From positions 1,054,001-1,118,000 of the forward strand of contig CBDIBC010000005.1 of the NCBI GenBank assembly GCA_965276635.1: a stretch of DNA of 64,000 nt, in the 5' to 3' direction. Numbering within the stretch: position 1 is the first letter of the stretch; each line of letters starts with the position of its first letter. A program made the position numbers and the translations under genes. The stretch is from CBDIBC01 sp965276635 (lineage in GTDB: Bacteria > Actinomycetota > Acidimicrobiia > Acidimicrobiales > Palsa-688). This document shows, piece after piece, positions 38,530-45,776 of the stretch. Below the pieces are notes generated by a model that worked only from the letters and a program-made list of their open reading frames with translations, was not told the DNA's origin and searched no databases.

Positions 38530-39744
38530 ATGAACTCGAGACTGCAGCGTAACCGCGACTTCATGCTGCTGCAGTCGGGGCAGCTGTTATCGACGTTCGG
38601 TTCGGGCCTTTCGGGGATTGCGTATCCGCTTCTGGCTCTCGCTCTGACGCATTCCGCTGCGAAGACGGGCTACGTAGGTGCGATCGAGCTAACCCCGCTG
38701 GTGCTGCTGAGCTTCGCGGCTGGCCTGGCCGCGGACCGCTTCGATCGCCGTCGACTGATGATCTGCTCCGACGCCCTCGGCGCATCCGCAGTCGGCGTCC
38801 TCGCCGTCGCGGTGCTGACGCACCACGCGGCGTTCTGGCTGATCCTCGTTGTTGCGTTCGTAGACACCACCGCATCCGTCGTCTTCCGCGCGGGCGATAG
38901 CGGCGCGTTCAAGGCGGTCGTCCCGCAGGCGCAGCTCGCCGACGCGGCGAGCGTCTCGATGGCCCGCATGTCGACCGTGCAGCTGACCGCACCGCCGATT
39001 GGCGGCGCGCTCTTCGGCGTTCTGCGCGGCCTTCCGTTCCTCGCAGACGCGGTCTCGTACGCGTTCTCGACCGGCGCGCTACTGCTGATGCGAACGCGCT
39101 TTCAGCAGGAGCGAGAGCCGGGCACACGCGTCCACCTTCGCGAAGGGCTCACCTACTTCTGGCGAATGCCATTTCTGCGCACGACCGTCGGGATGATCGC
39201 CGCGAGCAACGTCGCCGCCGCCGGCGTTCCGGTGGCGCTCATCATCCTTGCCCACCGCGACGGCCTTTCGAGTGCAGCGATCGGTGGTTTCATTGCGCTT
39301 GAAGGCGTGACGCTGCTCGCCGGGTCGCTGCTCTCGTCGCCGCTGCGGCGCGTCGTCCCGATGCGCGCCATCCTGCTCTCGGAGTTCTGGTCGGCGATCG
39401 TGTATGCCGCGTTCATCGTCTATCCCAATGTCTACGTGCTCGCGGGTGCGCTGGCAACGCACGCGTTTTGGTTCCCCAATACCGACTCTGCGATGAACGC
39501 CTACTCCTACACCCTCATCCCCGACCGCTTGCTCGGCCGCACCATGGCTGCGTCCAACACGCTCCGCGCGTTAAGCGCGCCGGCCGGTCCGCTCGCCGCC
39601 GGACTGTTGCTTGAGTACACGTCGCCGCGCTTGGCGATCGCAGTGCTGGCCGCACCGGTCGTCGTCGCAGCCCTGCTCGGCACAGCCAGCGCGTCGCTAC
39701 GCCACCTCCCCAGCCTTTCCGGCGCGCCCTCAGCAGGCGAGTGA
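38530..39744 (+). CDS. MFS exporter (EntS/MFS_3-like)
   Basis: The 404-residue protein has about 10-12 membrane spans and begins LQRNRDFMLLQSGQLLSTFG, a hallmark start of MFS_3 (enterobactin-exporter-like) transporters. The conserved loop after helix 2 reads AAGLAADRFDRRRLMICSDA. Members export siderophores, macrolides or other drugs. ATG 38530 is chosen; the longer frame is non-coding. It is the best-preserved cargo gene here and uses more varied third codon positions than the neighbouring chromosome genes, suggesting separate acquisition. The substrate is unknown. Confidence 0.83.
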   Translation: MNSRLQRNRDFMLLQSGQLLSTFGSGLSGIAYPLLALALTHSAAKTGYVGAIELTPLVLLSFAAGLAADRFDRRRLMICSDALGASAVGVLAVAVLTHHAAFWLILVVAFVDTTASVVFRAGDSGAFKAVVPQAQLADAASVSMARMSTVQLTAPPIGGALFGVLRGLPFLADAVSYAFSTGALLLMRTRFQQEREPGTRVHLREGLTYFWRMPFLRTTVGMIAASNVAAAGVPVALIILAHRDGLSSAAIGGFIALEGVTLLAGSLLSSPLRRVVPMRAILLSEFWSAIVYAAFIVYPNVYVLAGALATHAFWFPNTDSAMNAYSYTLIPDRLLGRTMAASNTLRALSAPAGPLAAGLLLEYTSPRLAIAVLAAPVVVAALLGTASASLRHLPSLSGAPSAGE

Positions 39745-39870
39745 CAGGCGTCGAGTCGGCTGTCCGTACCTCTCCCCGTTGGTATCGCCGCGCCTGCTGG
39801 TGCTCGCCGCACACCCCGCCGCAGCCGCTTCTCGCCGCCCGTCTCCGATCAGGATGGTCCTGCGAGACCA

Positions 39871-40509
39871 TCAGTCCTTCCGGCCGGTGGCGGCGAGGCT
39901 GACACCGAGGCCGATCATGACCGGACCTCCGGCGCCGCCGATCGCGGCGAGCCTGCGGGGCGAGCCGGACAGCCACTGCTTGGCCGTGCCCGCGGCCAAC
40001 GCCCAGCAGCTGTCGAGCACCAGGGCGATCAGCGGGAAGACCAGCCCTAGGTCGAGCAGTTGGGCCGCCAGATGCCCCGAGCCCGGAGTGGCGAAATGGG
40101 GCATCACGACCGCAAACACGGCGATGGTCTTGGGGGTCGTCGCCCCGACCACCACACCGTCCCGGACCGCTCGCAGGGGAGGCAACGGTCCGACTTGTGC
40201 GGCGACGGCTCCGGTGAGGGAGCGACGGTGACGAAGAGCCTGCACGCCGAGCCAGACCAGGTAGGCGGCGCCGGCCAGCTTCAGCCCGGTGAATACTTCG
40301 GCCGAGCGCTCGATCACCGCGCCGAGGCCAAAGGCAACCGCCACTACCTGGACCACAAGGCCGAGGGTGTTGCCAGCCACGTTCAGCAGCGCTGTGCGTC
40401 GCCCATAGGTTAGCGCCCGGCTGATCGTGAACACCATGCTCGGGCCGGGGACGGCGACTAGAACCACGGCCACACCCGCGAAAGCCAAAAGGTCCGTGAT
40501 TGGCACCAT
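39871..40509 (-). CDS. LysE/RhtB-family exporter
   Basis: The 212-residue protein shows the LysE/RhtB start LLAFAGVAVVLVAVPGPSMV with the PGP motif, then SRALTYGRRTALLNVAGNTL, and about six hydrophobic segments. LysE-type proteins export amino acids or derivatives (lysine, homoserine, threonine). ATG 40509 was chosen; the frame is open further upstream but encodes no plausible transporter sequence. It lies between the convergent MFS gene and the methyltransferase gene, within the element. It looks intact. Confidence 0.85.
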   Translation of the reverse strand: MVPITDLLAFAGVAVVLVAVPGPSMVFTISRALTYGRRTALLNVAGNTLGLVVQVVAVAFGLGAVIERSAEVFTGLKLAGAAYLVWLGVQALRHRRSLTGAVAAQVGPLPPLRAVRDGVVVGATTPKTIAVFAVVMPHFATPGSGHLAAQLLDLGLVFPLIALVLDSCWALAAGTAKQWLSGSPRRLAAIGGAGGPVMIGLGVSLAATGRKD

Positions 40510-40640
40510 GACCCGAAAACTACAGCCGGGCATCCCGGCACGCCCGGATCGGGATCCTCTGACACAGCGCAAAGGCCCGAGACGCCGTCCCGTTCGTAAC
40601 GCCTTCTGATTGGCACGCCGAGAGCCACTGGCGAGGACTC

Positions 40641-41408
40641 TCAGTGCTTCCCTGGCAGCAGGATTGGTCGACGGCCGACAAACAGCTCGCGTGGTCGCCG
40701 CTCCTCGCTGGTTTGCTCGATGAGGGCGTCGGCCTCGAACCCGGCATCCGCCAAGATCCTCAGCCACAGGTGTCGACCGAACACCCCGGTGCGGTGCGTC
40801 TCGTGCGTGCACTGCACCGAGCCGTCAGCATTTCGAAGCAGGAATGCGTACTCGGTCAATACCCAGGTGTCGGTCGGGTCGGGATCCCACGACCAATCCA
40901 GGTACCGGGCTGCGCGACCATCGGAACCGTCGCTGCCACCGTGATCGCTCGACTCGGCGAATGTCTCAGCCGTTTCGTCAGGGACAAACACAGCGAGACC
41001 CCCAGGACGGCAGTGCACGAAAGCCGTTTCGACGGCGCGCCGCAGGTCGGTCACGCAGGTCATGTAATCCACGGCGTCGTGGATGAACACGGCGTCGAAG
41101 AGCCGACCGAGTCGCAGCGTGCGCATGTCACCCTGGCGGTGCTCGCAGTCGGGGTTAAGCCTGCCGGAGATCTCCAGCATCTCGGGCGACAGGTCGACCA
41201 GGGTCATGGTGAAGCGGTCCTTGAGGTGCACGGCGTTATGCCCGCCACCGCTTCCCAGCTCCAATACGTCGCATACGGGAATCGAAGCCGTGTCAAGCAC
41301 CCCGGCCAGGAAGTTGGCCTCCTCTGCGTAATCCCCCGGGGGCGAGATCAGCGGCCACCACCCAGCGAGAGCCCCATAGAACCGATGCTCGGTTGGCACA
41401 TCTGTCAT
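40641..41408 (-). CDS. Class I SAM-dependent methyltransferase
   Basis: The 255-residue enzyme has the SAM-binding motif I VLELGSGGGHN at about residue 48, the acidic TLVDLSPEMLEI, and motif IV-like DAVFIHDAVDYM. The second half has no signature that tells the acceptor; small-molecule methylation is most likely. ATG 41408 has a weak GAAG upstream, and a longer start (to 41465) is possible. It is 132 bases upstream of the LysE gene on the same strand and may belong with it as cargo. It appears intact. Confidence 0.78.
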   Translation of the reverse strand: MTDVPTEHRFYGALAGWWPLISPPGDYAEEANFLAGVLDTASIPVCDVLELGSGGGHNAVHLKDRFTMTLVDLSPEMLEISGRLNPDCEHRQGDMRTLRLGRLFDAVFIHDAVDYMTCVTDLRRAVETAFVHCRPGGLAVFVPDETAETFAESSDHGGSDGSDGRAARYLDWSWDPDPTDTWVLTEYAFLLRNADGSVQCTHETHRTGVFGRHLWLRILADAGFEADALIEQTSEERRPRELFVGRRPILLPGKH

Positions 41409-41675
41409 GGCATCATCTTCACTCAGCGATCCCCCTGCGGGCGCGTCGCGGCCGCTGCCGCACAAGCGACAGGTACGCCGATCCTCTTTCCTACGCCCGG
41501 ACTGCGGGGACAGCGCACGTCATGCGAGTCCCGGTAGCGGGCCGGTACCAGCCTGACGGGGGAGGTGCCGGCCCACTGGGGCTACAGCAAGACGTGCTCG
41601 AAGTCCGCGCTCGGTCGCAGAACGCTATCAATGCTGACGTCCCGGCCCGGTGCCTGCTAGCAGGCTCATCCACCG

Positions 41676-42098
41676 TCAAGGGACGGCGCCGGCAGGCACG
41701 ACCCACTCGACGGGCTGACCGGTCACCTCGGCGATCAGCTCAAAATCGCGGTCGTAGTGGAGTACGACCAGGGCCGCCGCCTCGGCTGCCGCCGCGATGA
41801 GCAGATCGGCGATCTTGGCGCCGCGATGGCGGCTGCGTACCGCCAAGGCATCCTGGACGTCCACCGCCCGGTCCAGCACCGCCTGATCCATCACCGCCTG
41901 CGGCCAAGCTGCCCTTGCGGCCCGCATCCTGGCGTGGTCCTTAGGCCCGGTCGACGAGTAGCCGGCCTCGAGATCGGTCGGAGTGCAGCGAGCGACGAGC
42001 CCGGCCTCGATGAGCGGGACCAGGCGCTCGGCGACCTGGGGCCGCCCCAGGCGTGCCAGGGCGGACGTGTCCCCCAGGTAGTAGGCCCTCAGCCCCAC
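41676..42098 (-). CDS. PIN-domain toxin, VapC-like
   Basis: The 140-residue protein has all four acidic residues expected for a PIN ribonuclease: Asp10 (YLGDTSAL), Glu44 (PTDLEAGY), Asp98 (KIADLLIAA) and Asp116 (HYDRDF). VapC toxins cut tRNA or other RNA and are held by the partner antitoxin. GTG 42098 starts 10 bases inside the antitoxin gene, giving coupled translation in antitoxin-toxin order. A truncated relative is at 44369-44617. The gene is intact and the module should be functional. Confidence 0.85.
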   Translation of the reverse strand: MGLRAYYLGDTSALARLGRPQVAERLVPLIEAGLVARCTPTDLEAGYSSTGPKDHARMRAARAAWPQAVMDQAVLDRAVDVQDALAVRSRHRGAKIADLLIAAAAEAAALVVLHYDRDFELIAEVTGQPVEWVVPAGAVP

Positions 42099-42295
42099 GC
42101 AGCGTCGCGCTCATCGGGGTCAGCCAACGCCGCCGGCGGTGCGCCTCGCTCAGCCAGCAGCTCCTTCCGGCGGAGATCGAGGGCGAGTACCTCGTCGAGG
42201 GCACCGGCCACCGTCGCCTTCATCGTGTGGGTACCGAGCAACAGGCGGACGGCTTCCAACTTTTCGTCATCGACGTCTACTAGGCGCTTCGTCAC
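42089..42295 (-). CDS. VapB-like antitoxin
   Basis: The 68-residue protein reads VTKRLVDVDDEKLEAVRLLL, then GTHTMKATVAGALDEVLAL, a ribbon-helix-helix pattern of type II antitoxins with a C-terminal tail for toxin binding (LLAERGAPPAAL). It overlaps the PIN toxin by 10 bases. No ribosome site precedes GTG 42295, but TATACT lies 8 bases upstream, so the mRNA probably has no leader. The complex normally represses its own promoter. A near-copy is found at 44566. Confidence 0.8.
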   Translation of the reverse strand: MTKRLVDVDDEKLEAVRLLLGTHTMKATVAGALDEVLALDLRRKELLAERGAPPAALADPDERDAAWG

Positions 42296-42303
42296 AACTG
42301 GTG

Positions 42304-42309
42304 AGTATA
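42304..42309 (-). promoter_or_regulatory. -10 element for a leaderless VapBC transcript
   Basis: TATACT on the minus strand ends 8 bases before the antitoxin GTG. Transcription starting 6-8 bases downstream would begin at or next to the start codon. The second copy of the module has TATACC at the same place (44822-44827), seven bases before its GTG. Confidence 0.55.
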
Positions 42310-42352
42310 TCCTAGCGAACTGCGACAGATAGCTCCGGCACCCCGGGACACC

Positions 42353-42672
42353 GTGGTTGTGCACTCCATGGAGCGCCCCGCACGCAACCTCGACGACCTC
42401 CCCTCGATCGTGCGCAAGCTGACCGCCAAGGGCGTGGAAGTCCACCTGGTCAAAGAGCAGCTCCGCTTCACCGGCGACGACACCGCCATGGCCGACCCTG
42501 CTCTTGTCGGGGATCGGGCTGCGTCGCGCCTACCGGGGCGACGCAGATCCTTGAGCGAGGACCAGGCGGTCGAGCTACGCCGCCGGGTCGCATCCGGGGT
42601 CCCGAAGGCAGCACTGGCCCATGAGCTTGGTGTCAGTCGCGAGACGCTCTATCAGTACATGCGCGCCGCCTC
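42353..42672 (+). pseudogene. Serine recombinase (resolvase) remnant
   Basis: One open frame preserves two parts of a resolvase/invertase-type serine recombinase. The first is VVHSMERPARNLDDLPSIVR through LVKEQLRFTGDD (late catalytic domain). The second is the C-terminal DNA-binding RRRSLSEDQAVELRRRVASG then PKAALAHELGVSRETLYQYM. The N-terminal catalytic Ser region is missing and the segment normally found between these parts (dimer helix, about 35 residues) is replaced by about 18 unrelated ones. It is dead. It points to a second recombination event, perhaps a transposon, in this element. Confidence 0.75.
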
Positions 42673-42845
42673 GACGAGCGGCGGAGCGGTTCAAGGTCCC
42701 TGCCACGCCACATGCTCCGAACGAGATGTCCGTATAGCCTACCTCTGCGAACATCTTCACGGGCCGGGTATACGGGACGCCCCTCGTAGGCACACCCCCC
42801 AATTCAGGCTGTCAAACCTGGCAACCCGACAACACGCCGGGGCAG

Positions 42846-43647
42846 TTACCTTAGGAGAACACCCGGCACTCTTTGTGGGTATTTATTCGAGACCCAGGTC
42901 GGAGCCTCAAGCACCGTTCCTGCCACGCTAGCCGACGAGAGAACATACGTCCCCACTCGGAGCGCCGGTAAAGTTACGTAATGCTCTAGTGTGCCGAAGT
43001 CCTCGTTTTGCTCCATCTTCACGGGCAGCCCTCCTAACCGAGGCAGGCCAGACTCACCAACCGCCCTGAGCTCAGCGGACCGAAGATATGAAGGCGGCAG
43101 CCGACGAGCACCCCCATCCGACTCTCGCAGTCGCAGATACGCTCTGGTCGGCGTTTCGGCCCCTATGAAACAAGGAGCGGCTACAAGACGTCGCCGGCCA
43201 AAGCGGTGCACATGACCGGCCGAGCTTCGCCGATTTTTCTCGGCTAAGACCTCAAACCTCCCGAACGCGATCCGCCGGTCGGCTTGGGCAGAGGACGACC
43301 TACGAGACAGTCGGTATGTTCCTGGTCCTAACACCGGCAAGCAGATTGCCTCGACCTGACTCGCGGCATATGGGGGGGGAACAGAAGCCCCTCAACCGAC
43401 GACTAACGGTGGCGCCTTCTCCGAGCCGCACTGCCCCATCCTTCGGCGCCTCCAAGGGTTCGCTCCGGTAAACGCCTACGATGTCTGAATGGCCGTCCGC
43501 AAGACGTTCTAACGAGCCGTTAAGCGTATAACGGAATGGAGTTCCGGAGTGATTCAAGACACAAAGGAAGAGCGTGGTCGGACCCTGATTCACCTCCGAT
43601 CGTTCTACCCATAGCCTCAAATCAGCCCGGCATCCGTCCTCGCTCAT
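42846..43647 (-). pseudogene. Ig-like (Big_14-type pattern) protein split by a G8 run
   Basis: ATG 43647, five bases after AGGA, opens a frame with LWVERSEVNQGPTTLFLCVL, GTPFRYTLNGSLERLADG and EAPKDGAVRLGEGATVSRRL. At eight G on the plus strand (43372-43379; C8 in the mRNA) the frame goes off into a short tail ending at 43300. Shifting one base there restores PPYAASQVEAICLPVLGPGT then YRLSRRSS, continuing to 42846. The pattern (backbone strand, basic residue, then PGTYRL) looks like small bacterial Ig-like domains. It may be a pseudogene or a slippage-switched gene. Its start overlaps the stop of the winged-helix frame. Confidence 0.5.
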
Positions 43648-43922
43648 CTTGTCCTAGCCAAAGACCAAATTACAGTTGACCAAGCTAAGCATGGTCGGCA
43701 ACGGTTCGGCAACGTAGAAGCCTTGGTATTGGCCAACCCATTTACCTCATCCGCCTCAAGGCGTTCGACCTCCCGGCCGGCGGTAGCGACGGCCACCTGG
43801 GTGGCACGAGCCAGCTCCGACACCGACAGCTCCACCCCTCGCTGATCAACGAGCGCGCCCGAAATCCGCATTTGCTGATCGGAACGGAAGATTGGCAAGG
43901 CGACGGGCGCCGTCGTTCTCAT
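43644..43922 (-). CDS. Winged-helix (ArsR-like) regulator, possibly truncated
   Basis: The 92-residue frame contains a winged helix-turn-helix: ALPIFRSDQQMRISGALVDQ, then ELSVSELARATQVAVATAGR and EVERLEADE. This resembles regulators that precede nucleotidyltransferase-type toxin genes. After NGLANTKAS the sequence no longer looks like the usual wing, so the C-terminus is probably lost by a frameshift. Its TGA overlaps the ATG of the next gene (ATGA), suggesting a former two-gene operon. Confidence 0.5.
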   Translation of the reverse strand: MRTTAPVALPIFRSDQQMRISGALVDQRGVELSVSELARATQVAVATAGREVERLEADEVNGLANTKASTLPNRCRPCLAWSTVIWSLARTR

Positions 43923-44144
43923 ATATTCGATAACACTTTCGAAGAATCAGAACGTCAAGGGTCTGGCAACCGGCCCCATAAGGGACGCGAAAAAAACGCA
44001 AAGGATCTGCCGAGGACGCGAATATCTCGGCACAAGCCGTCACCAGGTAGGCTGAGCCGACAGACAGCACAAAATGGGCTCGGACTAGGAACAACGTCCT
44101 GTGACCAGGGCGAATGTCTGTTCGAGAAGAAAGCCGAGATGCGG

Positions 44145-44204
44145 CTGAAGAACGCGGGGTCACCAGATCGACATCGGTTCCGACCGCGGGAAACCGCCCT
44201 GGTC
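44145..44204. repeat. Right attachment-site copy: decayed tRNA-Phe 3' part
   Basis: It matches 34329-34388 at 50 of 60 positions from the anticodon loop, through the T arm and acceptor, to the start of the terminator. All ten differences are transitions. The T-arm and acceptor pairing is broken, so it is not a working tRNA. Weaker resemblance to the tRNA 5' half may continue upstream. This marks the right end of the element. Confidence 0.83.
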
Positions 44205-44217
44205 GGGGGCGGTTTTT
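44194..44217 (+). terminator. Intrinsic terminator kept by the tRNA-Phe remnant
   Basis: CCGCCC (44194-44199) and GGGCGG (44207-44212) pair around a 7-base loop, followed by TTTTTCC. It is a better terminator than the one now following the working tRNA-Phe, and is what one expects if this is the original end of the tRNA operon displaced by integration. Confidence 0.7.
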
Positions 44218-44368
44218 CCTTTCCGTCGGGTGGCCGAAGCGGGCCGAGCCGGGGCCTCGTGGCCCACGAGCCGGGTGAGGCGCCGGGGTGGCTTCCCGGA
44301 CTCGCCGCCGGGCTTCCTCCGCATGCCCGGCGCCTTGTCCGTCTGAGCGCGTACGCGGGGCTGGGGGT

Positions 44369-44617
44369 TCAGATCGGGTGGTCTGTCGCCCTGGCTCGAC
44401 GGCTGGCATACCGCTCGGACGGACCCTTGGGCCACGTTGCCCTCGCCGCCCGCATCCTCGCATGATCCTGGGGTCCGGTCGACGAGTAGCCGGCCTCGAG
44501 ATCCGTCGGAGTGCAGCGAGCGACGAGCCCCGCTTCGATGAATGGGACCAGCCTCTCGGCCCGGCTCAGTCGGGACAGGACGGACGTATCCCCCCGGTAG
44601 TACGCCCTGGGCCCCAC
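44369..44617 (-). pseudogene. Truncated PIN toxin, second VapC-like copy
   Basis: The first 62 or so residues closely match the toxin at 41676 (YRGDTSVLSRLSRAERLVPF, then CTPTDLEAGYSSTGPQDHAR), keeping the early Asp and Glu. After ARATWPKGP the sequence is unrelated, so the two late acidic residues (Asp98 and Asp116 in the intact copy) are absent. It should have no nuclease activity. GTG 44617 overlaps the antitoxin frame. It lies outside the element, 160 bases past its right repeat. Confidence 0.75.
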
Positions 44618-44814
44618 GCCGCGTGGCGCTCATCAGCGTTCGCCAACGCTGCCTGCGCCGCGCCCCGCTCGGCGAGCAAGGCCCTCCGCCGACGATCGAG
44701 GGAGAGCACCTCGTCGAGGGCCCCCGCCACGGTCGCTTTCGACGTCTGGGTACCGAGCAGGCGGCGGACGGCTACTAACTTCTCGTCATCGACGTCCACC
44801 AGCCGCTTCGTCAC
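44566..44814 (-). CDS. VapB-like antitoxin, second copy with extended tail
   Basis: The 82-residue frame begins VTKRLVDVDDEKLVAVRRLL, nearly identical to the antitoxin at 42089. Where that copy stops after DAAWG, this one reads HAAWGPGRTTGGIRPSCPD because the TGA is missing, so the tail overlaps the start of the truncated toxin more deeply. GTG 44814 is seven bases after TATACC, so the mRNA is probably leaderless. With a dead partner, it could survive as an orphan antitoxin able to neutralise the intact toxin 2.5 kb away. Confidence 0.65.
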   Translation of the reverse strand: MTKRLVDVDDEKLVAVRRLLGTQTSKATVAGALDEVLSLDRRRRALLAERGAAQAALANADERHAAWGPGRTTGGIRPSCPD

Positions 44815-45011
44815 GGGACCAGGTATATCCGTCCGGGCTGCGGCAGATAGCCTAGGGCCACATTGATCGGCACGGCTGATGGCGGCTCCGATCCCAGCGG
44901 CGCATCCCCTTGCCAAGCGCTCTACGAGGGGCCTTTCGTCCATTTCCGCCACTATCCCGTCGCGCAAGGTGTCTGCCACGGCGTCGATGGTCAGGCATGG
45001 CGACATAGGAC

Positions 45012-45722
45012 GTGCGCGCTAGCGCCCGGGTGTCGACCCGACGTCGGGTCACGTCGTGGTTGCTCCTGGCCGCGGTGCCGGTGGCGGCAGTGCTCGGGGC
45101 CAGCGTGGCGCTGGCCACCGTGCAGGCCCAGGGGCGCCAAGCCCGATCCGACCGCCTGTTCGTGCAGCACATCCACGAGGGCGCCCTGCTCCAGCACACC
45201 CTCGTCACCCACGCCATCGTCATGGGTTACGTCACGCCCGACCTGATCACGGAGGTCGCCCAGCTGCGGGCGGACGCAGCATCGCACCTCCAGCCGTCCA
45301 CGGCGCCGGGCCGCACCCGCCAGGCCGCGCTGATTGACGCCGCCTGGCGTCCGTTCAAGGACACCCAGATGCAGGCCCTGTCGACCTTGCGCCACATCAG
45401 CGACACCATGTCGGGTCCCGTTGGCCATGTCGGGTCCGATGCCGGCGGGAGGACCGCTGACCATGTCCGGGCCGGCCCTCACCCGCCGTTCGACGCAGCG
45501 ATAACGGCCGTGTCCCGAGCGGAGACTGCATTCGCCGTGCAGGCTGCGTCGGCATCGAGGACCAGCCTGCTCGGCTCCGTCGGCGCGGCAACGACGAGGG
45601 CGACGCAGTTGCCATGCTGGTCCTCGACCTCAACGACTTCAAGACCGTCAACGACAGTCCGGCCCCTCTCCGCCGGCGACGCAGCGGCCCTGCTCGCTCG
45701 GCCCCTGGCCACAGCCACCTGA
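45012..45722 (+). pseudogene. Remnant of a membrane diguanylate cyclase
   Basis: The N-terminal part is well kept: an Arg-rich start, a membrane helix (VTSWLLLAAVPVAAVLGASV) and a helical sensor with HEGALLQHTLVTHAIVMGYV. After about residue 140 it decays. The start of a GGDEF domain is visible in another frame as AMLVLDLNDFKTVNDS (from 45629), and then back in the first frame as LSAGDAAALLA. The GGDEF motif itself and everything after it are gone. It is a dead gene, next to the truncated antitoxin-toxin module. Confidence 0.7.
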
Positions 45723-45725
45723 CCG

Positions 45726-45773
45726 GCCGGCCCAGGCCGGCTCAGTCCAACCGGGTCGCCGGCCCAGGCCGGC
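45726..45773. terminator. Two tandem GC hairpins between convergent genes
   Basis: GCCGGCC-CA-GGCCGGC occurs twice (45726-45741 and 45758-45773), 16 bases apart. Each is a perfect 7-bp palindrome; the second extends to 8 bp. They lie just past the end of the phosphoesterase gene (minus strand) and the cyclase remnant (plus strand). No T-tract is present. Confidence 0.6.
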
Positions 45774-45776
45774 GTA

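Larger units (their letters stand above)
42673..44144. other. Degraded low-GC stretch of the element
   Basis: This 1.5-kb stretch has more A+T and less codon-position bias than the chromosome on either side. The only frames with visible protein-like character are the interrupted gene 42846-43647 and the winged-helix frame 43644-43922, both minus strand. I see no gene in 42673-42845 or 43923-44144. It ends at the right-hand tRNA-Phe remnant. Confidence 0.6.
34371..44204. mobile_element. Decayed integrative (likely formerly conjugative or mobilisable) element at tRNA-Phe
   Basis: About 9.8 kb lies between the two tRNA-Phe 3' copies. The order is: integrase pseudogene, excisionase, relaxase pseudogene, MFS and LysE exporters, methyltransferase, VapBC module, serine-recombinase remnant, G8-interrupted gene and winged-helix gene. 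Integrase next to the tRNA and a MobF relaxase identify it as an actinobacterial integrative and mobilisable or conjugative element. No transfer ATPase (TraB/FtsK or VirB4) survives, so transfer genes have been lost or were never present. The integrase lacks its nucleophile, so the element should be immobile by itself. Confidence 0.8.

Noticed and set aside
44145..44204. Second functional tRNA-Phe gene
   Set aside because: The T arm and anticodon arm no longer pair and the 5' half is not recognisable, so it is an attachment-site remnant.
43872..44465. 197-residue plus-strand frame across the right attachment site
   Set aside because: It reads through the tRNA remnant and its terminator, and its sequence has no domain or coding bias.
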